NCBI RefSeq assembly: GCF_032854445.1
Contig: NC_088299.1
Location: forward strand, 13,571,608-13,635,607
Reading direction: 5' to 3'
DNA: 64,000 nucleotides
Source: Liolophura sinensis
Lineage: Eukaryota > Mollusca > Polyplacophora > Chitonida > Chitonidae
The position numbers and the translations under genes were made by a program. This document shows positions 11,304 through 22,100 of the stretch, piece by piece; positions within the stretch are counted from its first letter, which is position 1, and each line of letters opens with the position of its first letter. A model generated the notes under the pieces. The model ran no database searches. It was not told the DNA's origin and saw only the letters and a list, made by a program, of their open reading frames with translations.

Positions 11304-13082
11304 CTATGTATGGCAGTCCATCATATTAACAAAAGGTCCCACAAGAGTGTCATTGACCACAGCTCGTATCCATAGAAACACATTTCTTTCTCCATTGACT
11401 GATGGTAGTGTAAGCTTTGTGCCACTGACTAAATATTTCACATGATCTTCACGGTTTTCTTCACTTACTAGGACTTCATAGTGGAGTTTTGATGCATTCA
11501 GATATGGAATGTTCCATGGTTCTGACCATGATATTGATAGAGTTACTTCCCCTTGTGACGATAACCCCTGTGAACAATGTGTGTCTTGCACCATGGAAGG
11601 GAAAATACTAATTGCATTATCTGGAGAGGTAACATTAGCATCAGTAGCTTCTTGTCTGGCATCAGCCATTAATTCTAAAACTTCATTCACATTCACCACT
11701 GTGTCCTGGTAAATTCTGAACAGCCATGACGGGTTGGAGCAGCACAAGTGAGGGCGAATTTCAGTCTCAGACAAAATCTGCGATTGCTCCTCATTGGACA
11801 AATGCCTGATTCCCCCAAGCTCGGGCAACCTATCAGGATGCGACACAGTTTTTGCTGCATGCTGGTTCCTCCAAGGTCGGTAAACCAACTCCATTCCAGG
11901 AATGTTAGCCAATGTTCTGTATGGTGTGTAGTGATTCGGGTTGACTCCAAAGGGAAATAACTCTATCACCACAGACCCTGGCTTCAGAAACAAAGCCAGT
12001 GACATTAATGCCCCATGCATTCCCACAATTCCTTCTGCTATGGAAACGAGCGCTATCATCTCACTTAGAGTATACGTCTCGCTGCTTACATGAATGACCT
12101 TGACATTGAATTCTCTGGCTATGTTCTGGCTCAACTGTGCTTCATTAAGAATCAAACGGTTCTCCTTGCGGGAAAGTAACACATAATGCAGCGTCTGCAA
12201 TTTTTCGGCGAGGCGCCCACCCTTGTGAGTGCGAATATAGCGAGCAGCCGCACGAATCTCCCGGGAAGTCACTCTGCGATCTAGAAGTGGACCTTGGGGT
12301 TCTGTGAACCCATACTGATACCAAACTGTTGCTTTGGAAAGCCCAAGATAAATGTTTCTAAAGCATGTCATTTTTGAGGAACGACGCAAGTTTTCCCGAA
12401 ACAATGGTCTGAGTGATGAAAACGCAGAATACAGATCTGCATATTCACCTGGTGCCCATCCCTCCAGAAAAACCATCTGAACTTCAAATTTACCTGTTTT
12501 TCTCACAGGGTTAGAGATTAAACCCAAAGTGTGGTGCAAAGGTAAAATGTCATCATGCAACACATGCATCAAATTGTCAGGTTTGAACCTATTCAGACCC
12601 AGACTGAGAGCTGAAATCCATACAGTGTCAAACCAGGCAGACGCGCTGGTCGCCAAGGTAATGAAAGTGAAGTAATGGGCATTATGATTTGCCACAGAGG
12701 ACAGTTCCAGTACAGCGGAATGAATATCCAATTCTGGCAGGTTCTCTACAATGCTATCTTGGCCAATGAAAAACACGAATTGATCCGCATTTGGCTGGTA
12801 ACACAGACTGTGAAAGAGGCATATTCTGTCACTAACATTCCTTCCACCACACCACACTGAGCTCCAAATTTCTTCACGCCCATGTCCCGCTGTCGCCCCT
12901 TTCTCAAAATTATCTGATGGAAGCGGTTCTCTTGAAAATAAGTCTTCTTTTCCTTCAGGAGTATCACTTCCTGCTGATAGTCTGCCGTAACCTATCAGCT
13001 TCTCTGATTCAAACTGCTTGTGAACCAGGACACCAATGATCAGAAGTGTTACAGCATGGATAAGGTAATGACTGGATATCAT
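11304..13082 (-). CDS. POMGNT2: Protein O-linked-mannose beta-1,4-N-acetylglucosaminyltransferase 2
   Basis: A single coding exon of 592 codons (human about 580). POMGNT2 is a type II ER membrane enzyme of glycosyltransferase family 61. It adds GlcNAc in beta-1,4 linkage to O-mannose, starting the core M3 glycan that becomes matriglycan on alpha-dystroglycan. Seen here: a signal-anchor YLIHAVTLLIIGVLV at residues 6-20; NRFKPDNLMHVLHDD near 160; WYQYGFTEPQGP; RLILNEAQL; MHGA at 355-358; VNPNHYTPYRTLA; HLCCSNPSWLFRIYQDT; and a C-terminal fibronectin type III domain from about residue 500. Each motif matches the human protein closely. I chose the ATG at 13080-13082 because it begins just before the anchor; the frame stays open upstream only through a tandem duplicate that has lost the ATG. 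It is divergent from VAT1, 3 kb away. Confidence 0.96.
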   Translation of the reverse strand: MISSHYLIHAVTLLIIGVLVHKQFESEKLIGYGRLSAGSDTPEGKEDLFSREPLPSDNFEKGATAGHGREEIWSSVWCGGRNVSDRICLFHSLCYQPNADQFVFFIGQDSIVENLPELDIHSAVLELSSVANHNAHYFTFITLATSASAWFDTVWISALSLGLNRFKPDNLMHVLHDDILPLHHTLGLISNPVRKTGKFEVQMVFLEGWAPGEYADLYSAFSSLRPLFRENLRRSSKMTCFRNIYLGLSKATVWYQYGFTEPQGPLLDRRVTSREIRAAARYIRTHKGGRLAEKLQTLHYVLLSRKENRLILNEAQLSQNIAREFNVKVIHVSSETYTLSEMIALVSIAEGIVGMHGALMSLALFLKPGSVVIELFPFGVNPNHYTPYRTLANIPGMELVYRPWRNQHAAKTVSHPDRLPELGGIRHLSNEEQSQILSETEIRPHLCCSNPSWLFRIYQDTVVNVNEVLELMADARQEATDANVTSPDNAISIFPSMVQDTHCSQGLSSQGEVTLSISWSEPWNIPYLNASKLHYEVLVSEENREDHVKYLVSGTKLTLPSVNGERNVFLWIRAVVNDTLVGPFVNMMDCHT

Positions 13083-13208
13083 AACTTCCACAAACCAACC
13101 AATCAGCTTTTCTGATACAAAAAGGTTTAGTGCGCAAGGAGACCAATGACCCAGAAGCGCTACTGCATGGATAAGGTGGTGACTGGATGTCACAACTTCC
13201 ACAGACCT
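12992..13208 (-). repeat. Two-copy tandem duplication at the POMGNT2 start
   Basis: About 12992-13098 and 13099-13208 are copies about 108-111 bp apart. Both carry ATCAGCTT, GACCAATGA or CACCAATGA, GCATGGATAAGGT and AACTTCCACA at matching positions. The proximal copy encodes the start Met and membrane anchor. The distal copy has a GTG in place of the ATG and small indels that spoil the hydrophobic run, so it is probably 5' UTR. Confidence 0.85.
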
Positions 13209-14782
13209 TTCTGCTTATGGACTGCCTGGAAAGTAAAACCATACAAAAACATACACCATCAGATGGCATTCAGGCCGTGAAATATTTATTCACCTAATCA
13301 TTCCACTGGTGTTTAAAACTGTACTCAAAAAGGGTCTTTTTTGTTTACAGAGTCTCTCATCAATGCAATTGGCTTTCACTGTGAGTTTAAATCTAGCTCA
13401 TGCTGACTTGGTCAATGGCCCGCCAATCACAGTAAGCCAAAATTGTAATTATCTGAGCCAGCAATGATTCATCTACTTAGTGTCGTCTGGTGTCAAAAAC
13501 AGCAGCACTAAGGGCGAGTTGGTGATTTTAGGTGATGTGCGAGGACTGCATGAAAAGAAAACAGCAGTAAATTATTTTCTGGTAAAACGGTGAATAATTT
13601 TGACATACACATATATATTTATATAGCTTAATGTGAAAACATCTATGTAATTGTGCTTACATAAAAATGTTTTCTACCTATTGTATAGGATTTTACTACA
13701 TTGGGAAGTAATGTTCACTTCCTCTGAGAAGGACCTGTGATAAGTGGTGTGTAGGGCAGTTAAATCCCATTGTAAACACTAGGCCCACATCGCTAGTTGA
13801 GCAGTACTGGGATTTTACAGACCTCAAACACGACCAATTTTGGATATGTTTAAAAAGAGGCCATGAATTTCAAACGGGCAATTTTCTCAAGTTTCAAACA
13901 TCATTTTAAAACAACTGATCTCCAGGGCCCATAACCAGGAAAATTTCCCAAACTAATGCTAACTGAAAAACACAACTTTTACGCAGTATGCTGGCCAGAA
14001 AGTTGGGTAAAACCCAAAACGACATCTTCCGACGTTCTATAGAATCCGACGCACAAATTTGACCTCACATGTTTGTTGTGTGCAGAATTTACTCAAGGTA
14101 AGTGTAAGTGCATTCTTCTGGAGGCAAATCAAGACCTACCAGCGTACGCACGCTGAGATGTGCAATCATACACTTAACATGATGGGTTGCGTCGCCACGG
14201 GAGGTTTCATTCAGAGTACAAAGGCACAGCGGGATTTCTGGCTGACTCGATGGGATGCCAGGGCAAGTTGTCTCTCCTATTCTATCTTCATGGTTATAGG
14301 CCGGCTGAAGTTGGTGACCGAGGTAAATCAGGTTTATGCATCGCAGTTTTATTATACAGGCACATGTATTTACACACATGCAATATATACCTCGCGATCC
14401 TGTCGTGTCTGACAAAAGACGGCAGTTTCTCCGCCCACAGCTGCACTGCATTCGATCTCCGTCTGTGAACTCAGCGCCATGCTTTCAGCGAAACCGGAAG
14501 TTGATGTTCTGCAGATACTGACCAATGAAATTATTTCGCGGGAAATCGGACAGCGAATTTCGCGCGGTTTTTGTTCACGTAAAAAAAAAAAACAGTATTG
14601 CAGTATGTATTCAGCATGTGGAATTATAAACTTTCAGATAAACAAGTAAACGTATGTGAAAGATACCCATTTCCCTCAGAATTACAGGTTTGAGAATATA
14701 CTTAGTCTATATAAAGTTAAAAAGTGAATCTGAACCTACATTATCCATGCAATGCACTCTCAAATTAAACAAGGCAACGACA

Positions 14783-14916
14783 TGGATGGTCGTGGGTTTC
14801 CCCCCCCCCCCCCCCGCCGAGCTCTTCCCGGCTTCTAGCTCCTCATCATATAATACAAACCGCCGTCTTATAGGTGAAATATTACAGCTTAAAACCCGTC
14901 AAATGAACAAATAAAT
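14783..14916 (+). mobile_element. SINE family A, 3' fragment
   Basis: Contains ATGGTCGTGGGTTTCC, a run of C where other copies read CCCGGGC, then CTCATCATAATA, a GTGAAATATT segment and an AAATAAAT tail. Strongly diverged. Confidence 0.65.
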
Positions 14917-16060
14917 CCATTTATACATTTACACATATCCACCTGTATATAACGTGCAAATGTGTAGACCTTTACCTGTGTATGCCACACGTCAAACAGT
15001 TCGCCTGTGTATGCCTAACTTGCTAAAAAGCTGCTTCCTTCCATTTACAAAACTAACAATCATCGTATAGATAGGTTAACAATTCTTGAGTATGAGTATA
15101 TTTATTTATTTCATTGGTATGAGTATGAGTACAAAATAAACAGACTCACATTAATACATTAATTAAGTTAAACACAAAACAATTAGGCCTATAATTAGCG
15201 TTTGTTACATCTTAACTTAAAAGTACATGAACTGACCAGTTGATCTACAAACATTTGTGCAGCGAAAAATAGAATACATCATAACTAGTATATATTATTT
15301 ATATATTAATACAACTAGCCAATATATAATACACAGTGGGTTATAATTACACTTCTATAATTAAGACCTATGTAAGATCCGGTCATCACGTCGTGTTATG
15401 GCTATGTAGGCCTTGTAACTAGTGAACGCTTTGATCTGCGATGGAGCAGCCTGTGTTTATATAGCTATGGACTGTCTAATGATAGCGATAATTCGCGCAA
15501 TGAACGCCATTCATTGATGAATAACCCTGTAAAGTACCAGTGACAAAGCTTGTGCCAGGAACAAAGCTGTCCGCCTTTACAAGGCGAAAGTGAATGTTGC
15601 CTCTTATGTATTATGTATGTATGCATGCATAGGTCCTATATAGGCCCCTAGAGAAGATACAAATGATTCTATATAGGCCCCCTAGGCCTGTATGTAGGCC
15701 ACTAATGTTGCGCGTGATATTACGTGCACATTTCACATTAGGGTTACATCGATCTGTGAATCAACCAATCATTGTAGGTAATATGGGAAGAAACTAATTG
15801 TCATCAGCTGACAAGGGTTGGGGCAAAAGGCTGAAATATCCATAATTAGTCTTGCCAAATACATGTGGCGTGCGTGGTTGAAGTCAGCTACTCATGCTGT
15901 GGTGGCAGACAAGGGACGTTACCGCGAGGGAAACCTGACGATGAATTAGAAGGGGAAAAAAAAAATCGATGAGCACACGGGGAATGTGACATCACTGAGT
16001 AGGGAGGGTTAATTTATCCGGGCGTCGTATAACGGCAGTGTCAGAGCTCCCCTCCCTCAT

Positions 16061-16104
16061 AAACACACACACACACACATCCGTACCAGCCAGCCAGCCA
16101 GCCG
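16061..16104. repeat. CA and CAGC microsatellites in the VAT1 5' UTR
   Basis: An (AC) run at about 16061-16079 is followed by four or five CAGC/CAGCCAG units immediately before the VAT1 ATG at 16107. Confidence 0.85.
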
Positions 16105-16106
16105 TC

Positions 16107-19100
16107 ATGCCGGAGACGACAGCAGCCGCCGACATGCCCGAATCTCAGCTCGCCCCGGTGCAGGAAAATGTTGAGGTGGCCAAGAAAGAAATGCGGGCGG
16201 TTTTGTTGACGGGATTTGGAGGTGTGAAGATGTTGAAAACGCAGTCCATTCCCGAAGTCGCGCCGTCAGAAGGGGAGGTAGCCGTCCGAGTCAAAGCCTG
16301 GTGAGTCTGGCCAATGCCGGTATAAAGTCGATAATGACCATTTTGACATTTACCGATTTTGTACCATATTGCAGCTTCGTTACGACTTGTCTTACCAGAA
16401 AATATGCTTATACGACCCGCTGTAACCATTCTATGTCCGAAATGTACTATGTCCTTGAAGAAGAAACATTTGGTCGCATTAATTTTGTTCCCATGCCCTT
16501 GGAATTTTTTTTTTTCATATCCAGCTGCAATCTTGGAGTTTTTATTGTCAATGGCACATTTGCAATGAACCCTCCCACGAACATTTCTATTTTTAAAACC
16601 CATGTGTAGACACGTCTTCTATATGCAATATCCTTTCTTTACGTCATTGTTTTACTGTCAGGTCGATAATTGTAAACCTTTTTTGTGGGTAGGTATTATT
16701 AAAGCTAAATAAAATATTCATTTAACAGATGATCTTGTATCCATTGATGAACCTGAGGTCTGTCTATCTTCATCCAGTATGAACAAACATTTTTCTTCAT
16801 GGTAGGAAATAAAATACAAAGAATCTATATGTAATGACATATTGGTAGATTGTGTGTTAATGTTAACATTTTAAATAGGTTCTGCCCGTCTAGTATCTCT
16901 GTTGCACAGGGCATTGTTAACAATACTTTATACTTTTCACACATTGTATAGACATTGCCCTGTTTGGATAATGTTACTAGATGAAGAATTTATAGCCCAC
17001 ATTTGTTTCTAAATCAAAACTCTTTGTGTTCTTTAATTTATAATTTGAAGCAATTGTTCAAGAAAATCAAGTGTGTACTCTGTTAGAGTGTAACTATAAT
17101 ATTATTGTGTGTAACATAATAAAAAACTCAAACACTACATCACAAAGTACTATTATCTAGTATATTATTAATAAAACTTTGAATATATGTGTAGATATGT
17201 TCAATAAAATCTTCTTTTACAAAATTTAGTCACTTCATTATGAGCTAAGCAAATTATACTAGCAGTAATTACAGGAGATTGTTGTTAATAAAGTATTGAT
17301 AGAATTAATTCAGACCTTAAAATGTGATAATAGATTTTTATAACCCTTATTTTAAGCAGGAGGGCAAAACCTTAAATTCTATTTTATTTTCTGTTATTTT
17401 TTTTACATTTTTTAAAATTTATTTAAATTTATATATTTATTTGTGCATGCCATGTATAAGCCATTAGGTTGACCATTCATGCATTATCTCCAGATGAAGC
17501 AATGCATGAATTAAGCATGGAGTGTGATACTGTTTTGTTTTCAGCGGGTTAAACTTCTTAGACCTGATGGTGAGACAAGGGGTAATTGACAACCCCCCAA
17601 AGACCCCCATTACCATGGGATTTGAGTGCTCAGGGGAGGTGGAAGCTGTTGGGGAAAACACCCCAGGGGTGGCTGTAAGTATAGGGATGTGTATGTTGAT
17701 TAACTGTAGAATTTTAGTTCTGTGGTAAATAGTGGTTATTTATATGGTATAGTATAGTATATATAGTGGGTGAGGCAGCCAGCCAATGTGTTGGATATAT
17801 TCTCCCTATAGGCCACAACAATACAAAGTGTAGCTAACTGCGTACAAAATAGTTTAATGTCTTCAAAAGCTAATTACTAAGTTATGACAAATTGGAATCA
17901 TGCTATTGAACGTATAGTGAACATCTACTCTTGATATCATTTAAATTTCAGAATTTTGCTTTTGAAAAAAAAAGAGGGTATAGCAACAAACTTTTGCCAG
18001 GTCACTTGTGGCTTTAAGTTAGGAAGTTTAGAGGAATTATTTAACAATTTAGCATTTTTGCAGGATTTTCATTCAGGTATATTCTGAGGGTATTATTCTG
18101 TGTAAATTGATAAAATAATGCTTTTTTGTGAGTCCCTGATATTGACCATCCTAACTAATGTGGCTTTGCCTCCAAACTTAATTAAAAGCTGTCTTAAACT
18201 ACACTGATAGTTGTTATTTCATAGGTGAAAGGTTGAGGAAATGGATAATTGCAAAATACCTGGCAAAGCCCTATGTGTACTTGAGTCTACTGCACCCAGA
18301 AGATATGTCATTGTATAAATGAAAATTTCTTTAGCATCAAAGAACCCTGAAATAAATATATAAATGTTTTAGTTTAAATTTCTGTAAAAAATAAGCTTGA
18401 TGTTTCCAGTGTAATTACCAGTGCAATTATGAAAAGGTTTTTATTTTTATTTGATTGGTGTTTTACGCCGTACTCAAGAATATTGCAATTATAGAAAGGA
18501 TCACAGATTGGCATAATGCATTATTTGTGACAGGTTGGAGATCGTGTGATTGTGCTGACAGACTACAAGGCTTGGTCAGAGGTTGTTGTTGTTAATGCCA
18601 ACTTTGTCTACAAGATGCCGGACTCGCTGAGTTTCCAGGATGGGGCGGCACTGGCTATGAATTACCTGACCGCCTACATTATGCTGTTCGACATTGGAAA
18701 CCTGTGCAAAGGGAAGTCAGTGCTTCTCCACTCTGCTGGGGGAGGCGTGGTAAGTCATCTCAGGTGGGAGTGGGACACGAAGGAAAGCACCTGTAATCCT
18801 GATTAGAAACTTGGTCCCAAGCTGACCAAATTTCAGGAATGTTTCTTTTTTCATACAACCTTGACCTCCATAACAAATTTCAGAAATGTTTTTTTTTTCA
18901 TACAACCTTGACCTTCATGGCAAATTTCCTGAATGCTTTTTTATTACAACCTTGACCTCCATAGCAAATTTTAGTAATGTTTTATTTATTACAATTTGAC
19001 CTCCATAGCAAATTTCAGGAATGAATTTTTTTTTCATTCAACCTTGACCTCCATAACACCACAAATATTATAACCTCAGTAAGAGCACGGCAGTTGTCAT

Positions 19101-22100
19101 GAGTTCAGTACTTTAACAAAAATAAAGCCACTTCATGAATAAACACTTTATAATTGCATAAGTGAAATTTCTGTGTGTTATTGTGGCATGCAAAGGAGTA
19201 ACAGCTGATTTTCCTATTATGGAAGGTGGCGATAGTGTGACAGAAGACTAACATGTCACAAATCTTTGTTACGTGACACGGAACATGTTGCGTTCTGCAG
19301 TTTCATATGTGACGTATTTGATATGCCTACTGTGACATCGTGCTGTTGACGCTGGAGTGGAATGCCCAGCATCACTGAAGTGACAAAATACGCCCCACTT
19401 TGGACTTCAGCCGGTGTTTAAATTTAAAAGAAGTTATTAATCACTCAGCTTATGATGTTAGAAGTTGTTATCCATTCAGTTTATGCAAAACTTATACCGG
19501 TTAATAACATTTGTCATCCACCCTTCTTAATACATTAAACATTTGCTATCCAGATTGTATGTACTTGAAAGAAATTGTTATCCACTGGGTCTGCAAAACC
19601 AGTTTCAATACAATTAAAGGTTGATCATGGTACTAAATCTAATCCAGTTCTTTGTTATCCATAAGTCGGTTTCATGTTTATAGCACCATCTTCTATGCTC
19701 CTAAAAGGTGTTTTCAGCAGCTTTAACTGACTCATATTAATTCCCAACACTACTGAGTGATGACAGCTGCCTCTCCAGGCGTACTTGGGAAGGTCTGCCA
19801 GCGACCTGTGGGTGGTCGTTGTGTTCCCTTGGGCTCTGCCAGGTTTCCTCTCACCATAATGCTACAAGTGAAATATTCTTGAGTACAGCATAAAATACTA
19901 ACCAGTTAAATAAATAAATAAATAAATACTGATGAGATGATACTGCTGCTTCATGCTTTCTGCTGAACTGATTGTTACAGGGCCATGCCGTGTGTCAGCT
20001 CTGTAGGACTCAAGAGGAGGTAACTGTGTTTGGAACAGCTTCCTATCATAAACATGAAGCCATTAAAACCATGGTAACACACCTGTTTGATCATGTGGTG
20101 GACTACGGTCAGGAAGTAAGGAAGTAAGTAGAGAAACCTATCCTATCTAGAGTAATACATGAACTGAATGCATTGGTAGATTTCATTTTGGTGAATTCTT
20201 TTTCGGTTGCAGAATATCGGAATATTAATGTGTAAAATAAAATACTGCATGATATTCACACATTCCTATGTTAGCAAATAATAATCACCTATCACAGCAT
20301 AATTGTTTGTCACTTCATTATGTAGCTGATTACCCTTACTGTGGTGTGTCTTTTGGTCACCAGATTGTCCCCAGAGGGTGTGGACATTGTCTTGGACTGT
20401 CTGTGTGGAGAAGACGCTAACAAAGGCATTGCATTACTGAAACCCCTGGGGAAATACATACTCTATGGTAAGCCATCCTGCACAGGCGGGAATCTGTACA
20501 AGCTGCAGCTGTATATTAGCTGTGCACATGTTGGCGTCTTATACATACTCTAAGGTAAGCCATCCTGCACAGGTGGGAATCTGTACGAGCTGCAGCTGTA
20601 TATTAGCTGTGCACATGTTGGCGTCTTATACATACTCTATGGTAAGCCATCCTGCACAGGCGGGAATCTGTACAAGCTGCAGCTGTATATTAGCTGTGCA
20701 CATGTTGGCGCCTTATACATACTCTATGGTAAGCCATCCTGCACAGGCGGGAATCTGTACGAGCTGCAGCTGTATATTAGCTGTGCACATGTTGGCGTCT
20801 TATACATACTCTATGGTAAGCCATCCTGCACAGGCGGGAATCTGTACGAGCTGCAGCTGTATATTAGCTGTGCACATGTTGGCGTCTTATACATACTCTA
20901 TGGTAAGCCATCCTGCACAGGCGGGAATCTGTACAAGCTGCAGCTGTATATTAGCTGTGCACATGTTGGCATCTTATACATACTCTATGGTAAGCCATCC
21001 TGCACAGGTGGGAATCTGTACGAGCTGCAGCTGTATATTAGCTGTGCACATGTTGGCGCCTTATACATACTGTATGGTAAGCCATCCTGCACAGGCGGGA
21101 ATCTGCACGAACTGCAGCTGTATATTAGCTGTGCACATGTTGGCGCCTTATACATACTCTGTGGTAAGCCATCCTGCACAGGTGGGAATCTGTATGAGCT
21201 GCAGCTGTATATTAGCTGTGCACATGTTGGCTTCTTATACATACTGTATGGAAAGCCATCCTGTACAGGCGGGAATCTGCACGAGTTGCAGCTGTATATT
21301 AGCTGTGCACATGTTGGCGTCTTATACATACTCTATGGTAAGCCATCCTGCACAGGCGGGAATCTGTACAAGCAGTAGCTGTATATTAGCTGTGCACATG
21401 TTGGCGCCTTATACATACTGTATGGTAAGCCATCCTGCACAGGCGGGAATCTGCACAAGCTGCAGCTGTATATTAGCTGTGCACATGTTGGCGTCTTATA
21501 CATACTCTATGGTAAGCCATCCTGCACAGGCGGGAATCTGTACAAGCTGCAGCTGTATATTAGCTGTGCACATGTTGGCGTCTTATACATACTCTATGGT
21601 AAGCCATCCTGCACAGTTGGGAATCTGTATGAGCTGCAGCTGTATATTAGCTGTGCACATGTTGGCGTCTTATACATACTGTATGGAAAGCCATCCTGCA
21701 CAGGTGGGAATCTGTACAAGCTGCAGCTGTATATTAGCTGTGTACATGTTGGCGTCTTATACATACTCTATGGTAAGCCATCCTGCACAGGCGGGAATCT
21801 GTACAAGCTGCAGCTGTATATTAGCTGTGCACATGTTGGCGTCTTATACATACTCTATGGTAAGCCATCCTGCACAGGTGGGAATCTGTATGAGCTGCAG
21901 CTGTATATTAGCTGTGCACATGTTGGCGCCTTATACATACTGTATGGTAAGCCATCCTGCACAGGTGGGAATCTGTACAAGCTGTAGCTGTATATTAGCT
22001 GTGCACATGTTGGCGTCTTATACATACTCTATGGTAAGCCATCCTGCACAGGTGGGAATCTGTATGAGCTGCAGCTGTATATTAGCTGTGCACATGTTGG

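Larger units (their letters stand above)
13083..16106. other. Divergent POMGNT2/VAT1 intergenic region
   Basis: This 3-kb spacer lies between two head-to-head genes and should hold both promoters. A GC-richer patch near 14100-14570 may be an untranslated first exon of POMGNT2 or a promoter; overlapping short open frames there on both strands resemble no known protein. It also contains a SINE fragment with a 16-base C run (about 14783-14916), AT-rich sequence at 15050-15360, and a CA microsatellite followed by (CAGC)n just upstream of the VAT1 start. Confidence 0.5.

Noticed and set aside
14059-14468. Overlapping short open frames on both strands (93-120 codons)
   Set aside because: No recognisable domain and no frame clearly favoured; more likely untranslated leader or promoter of POMGNT2.
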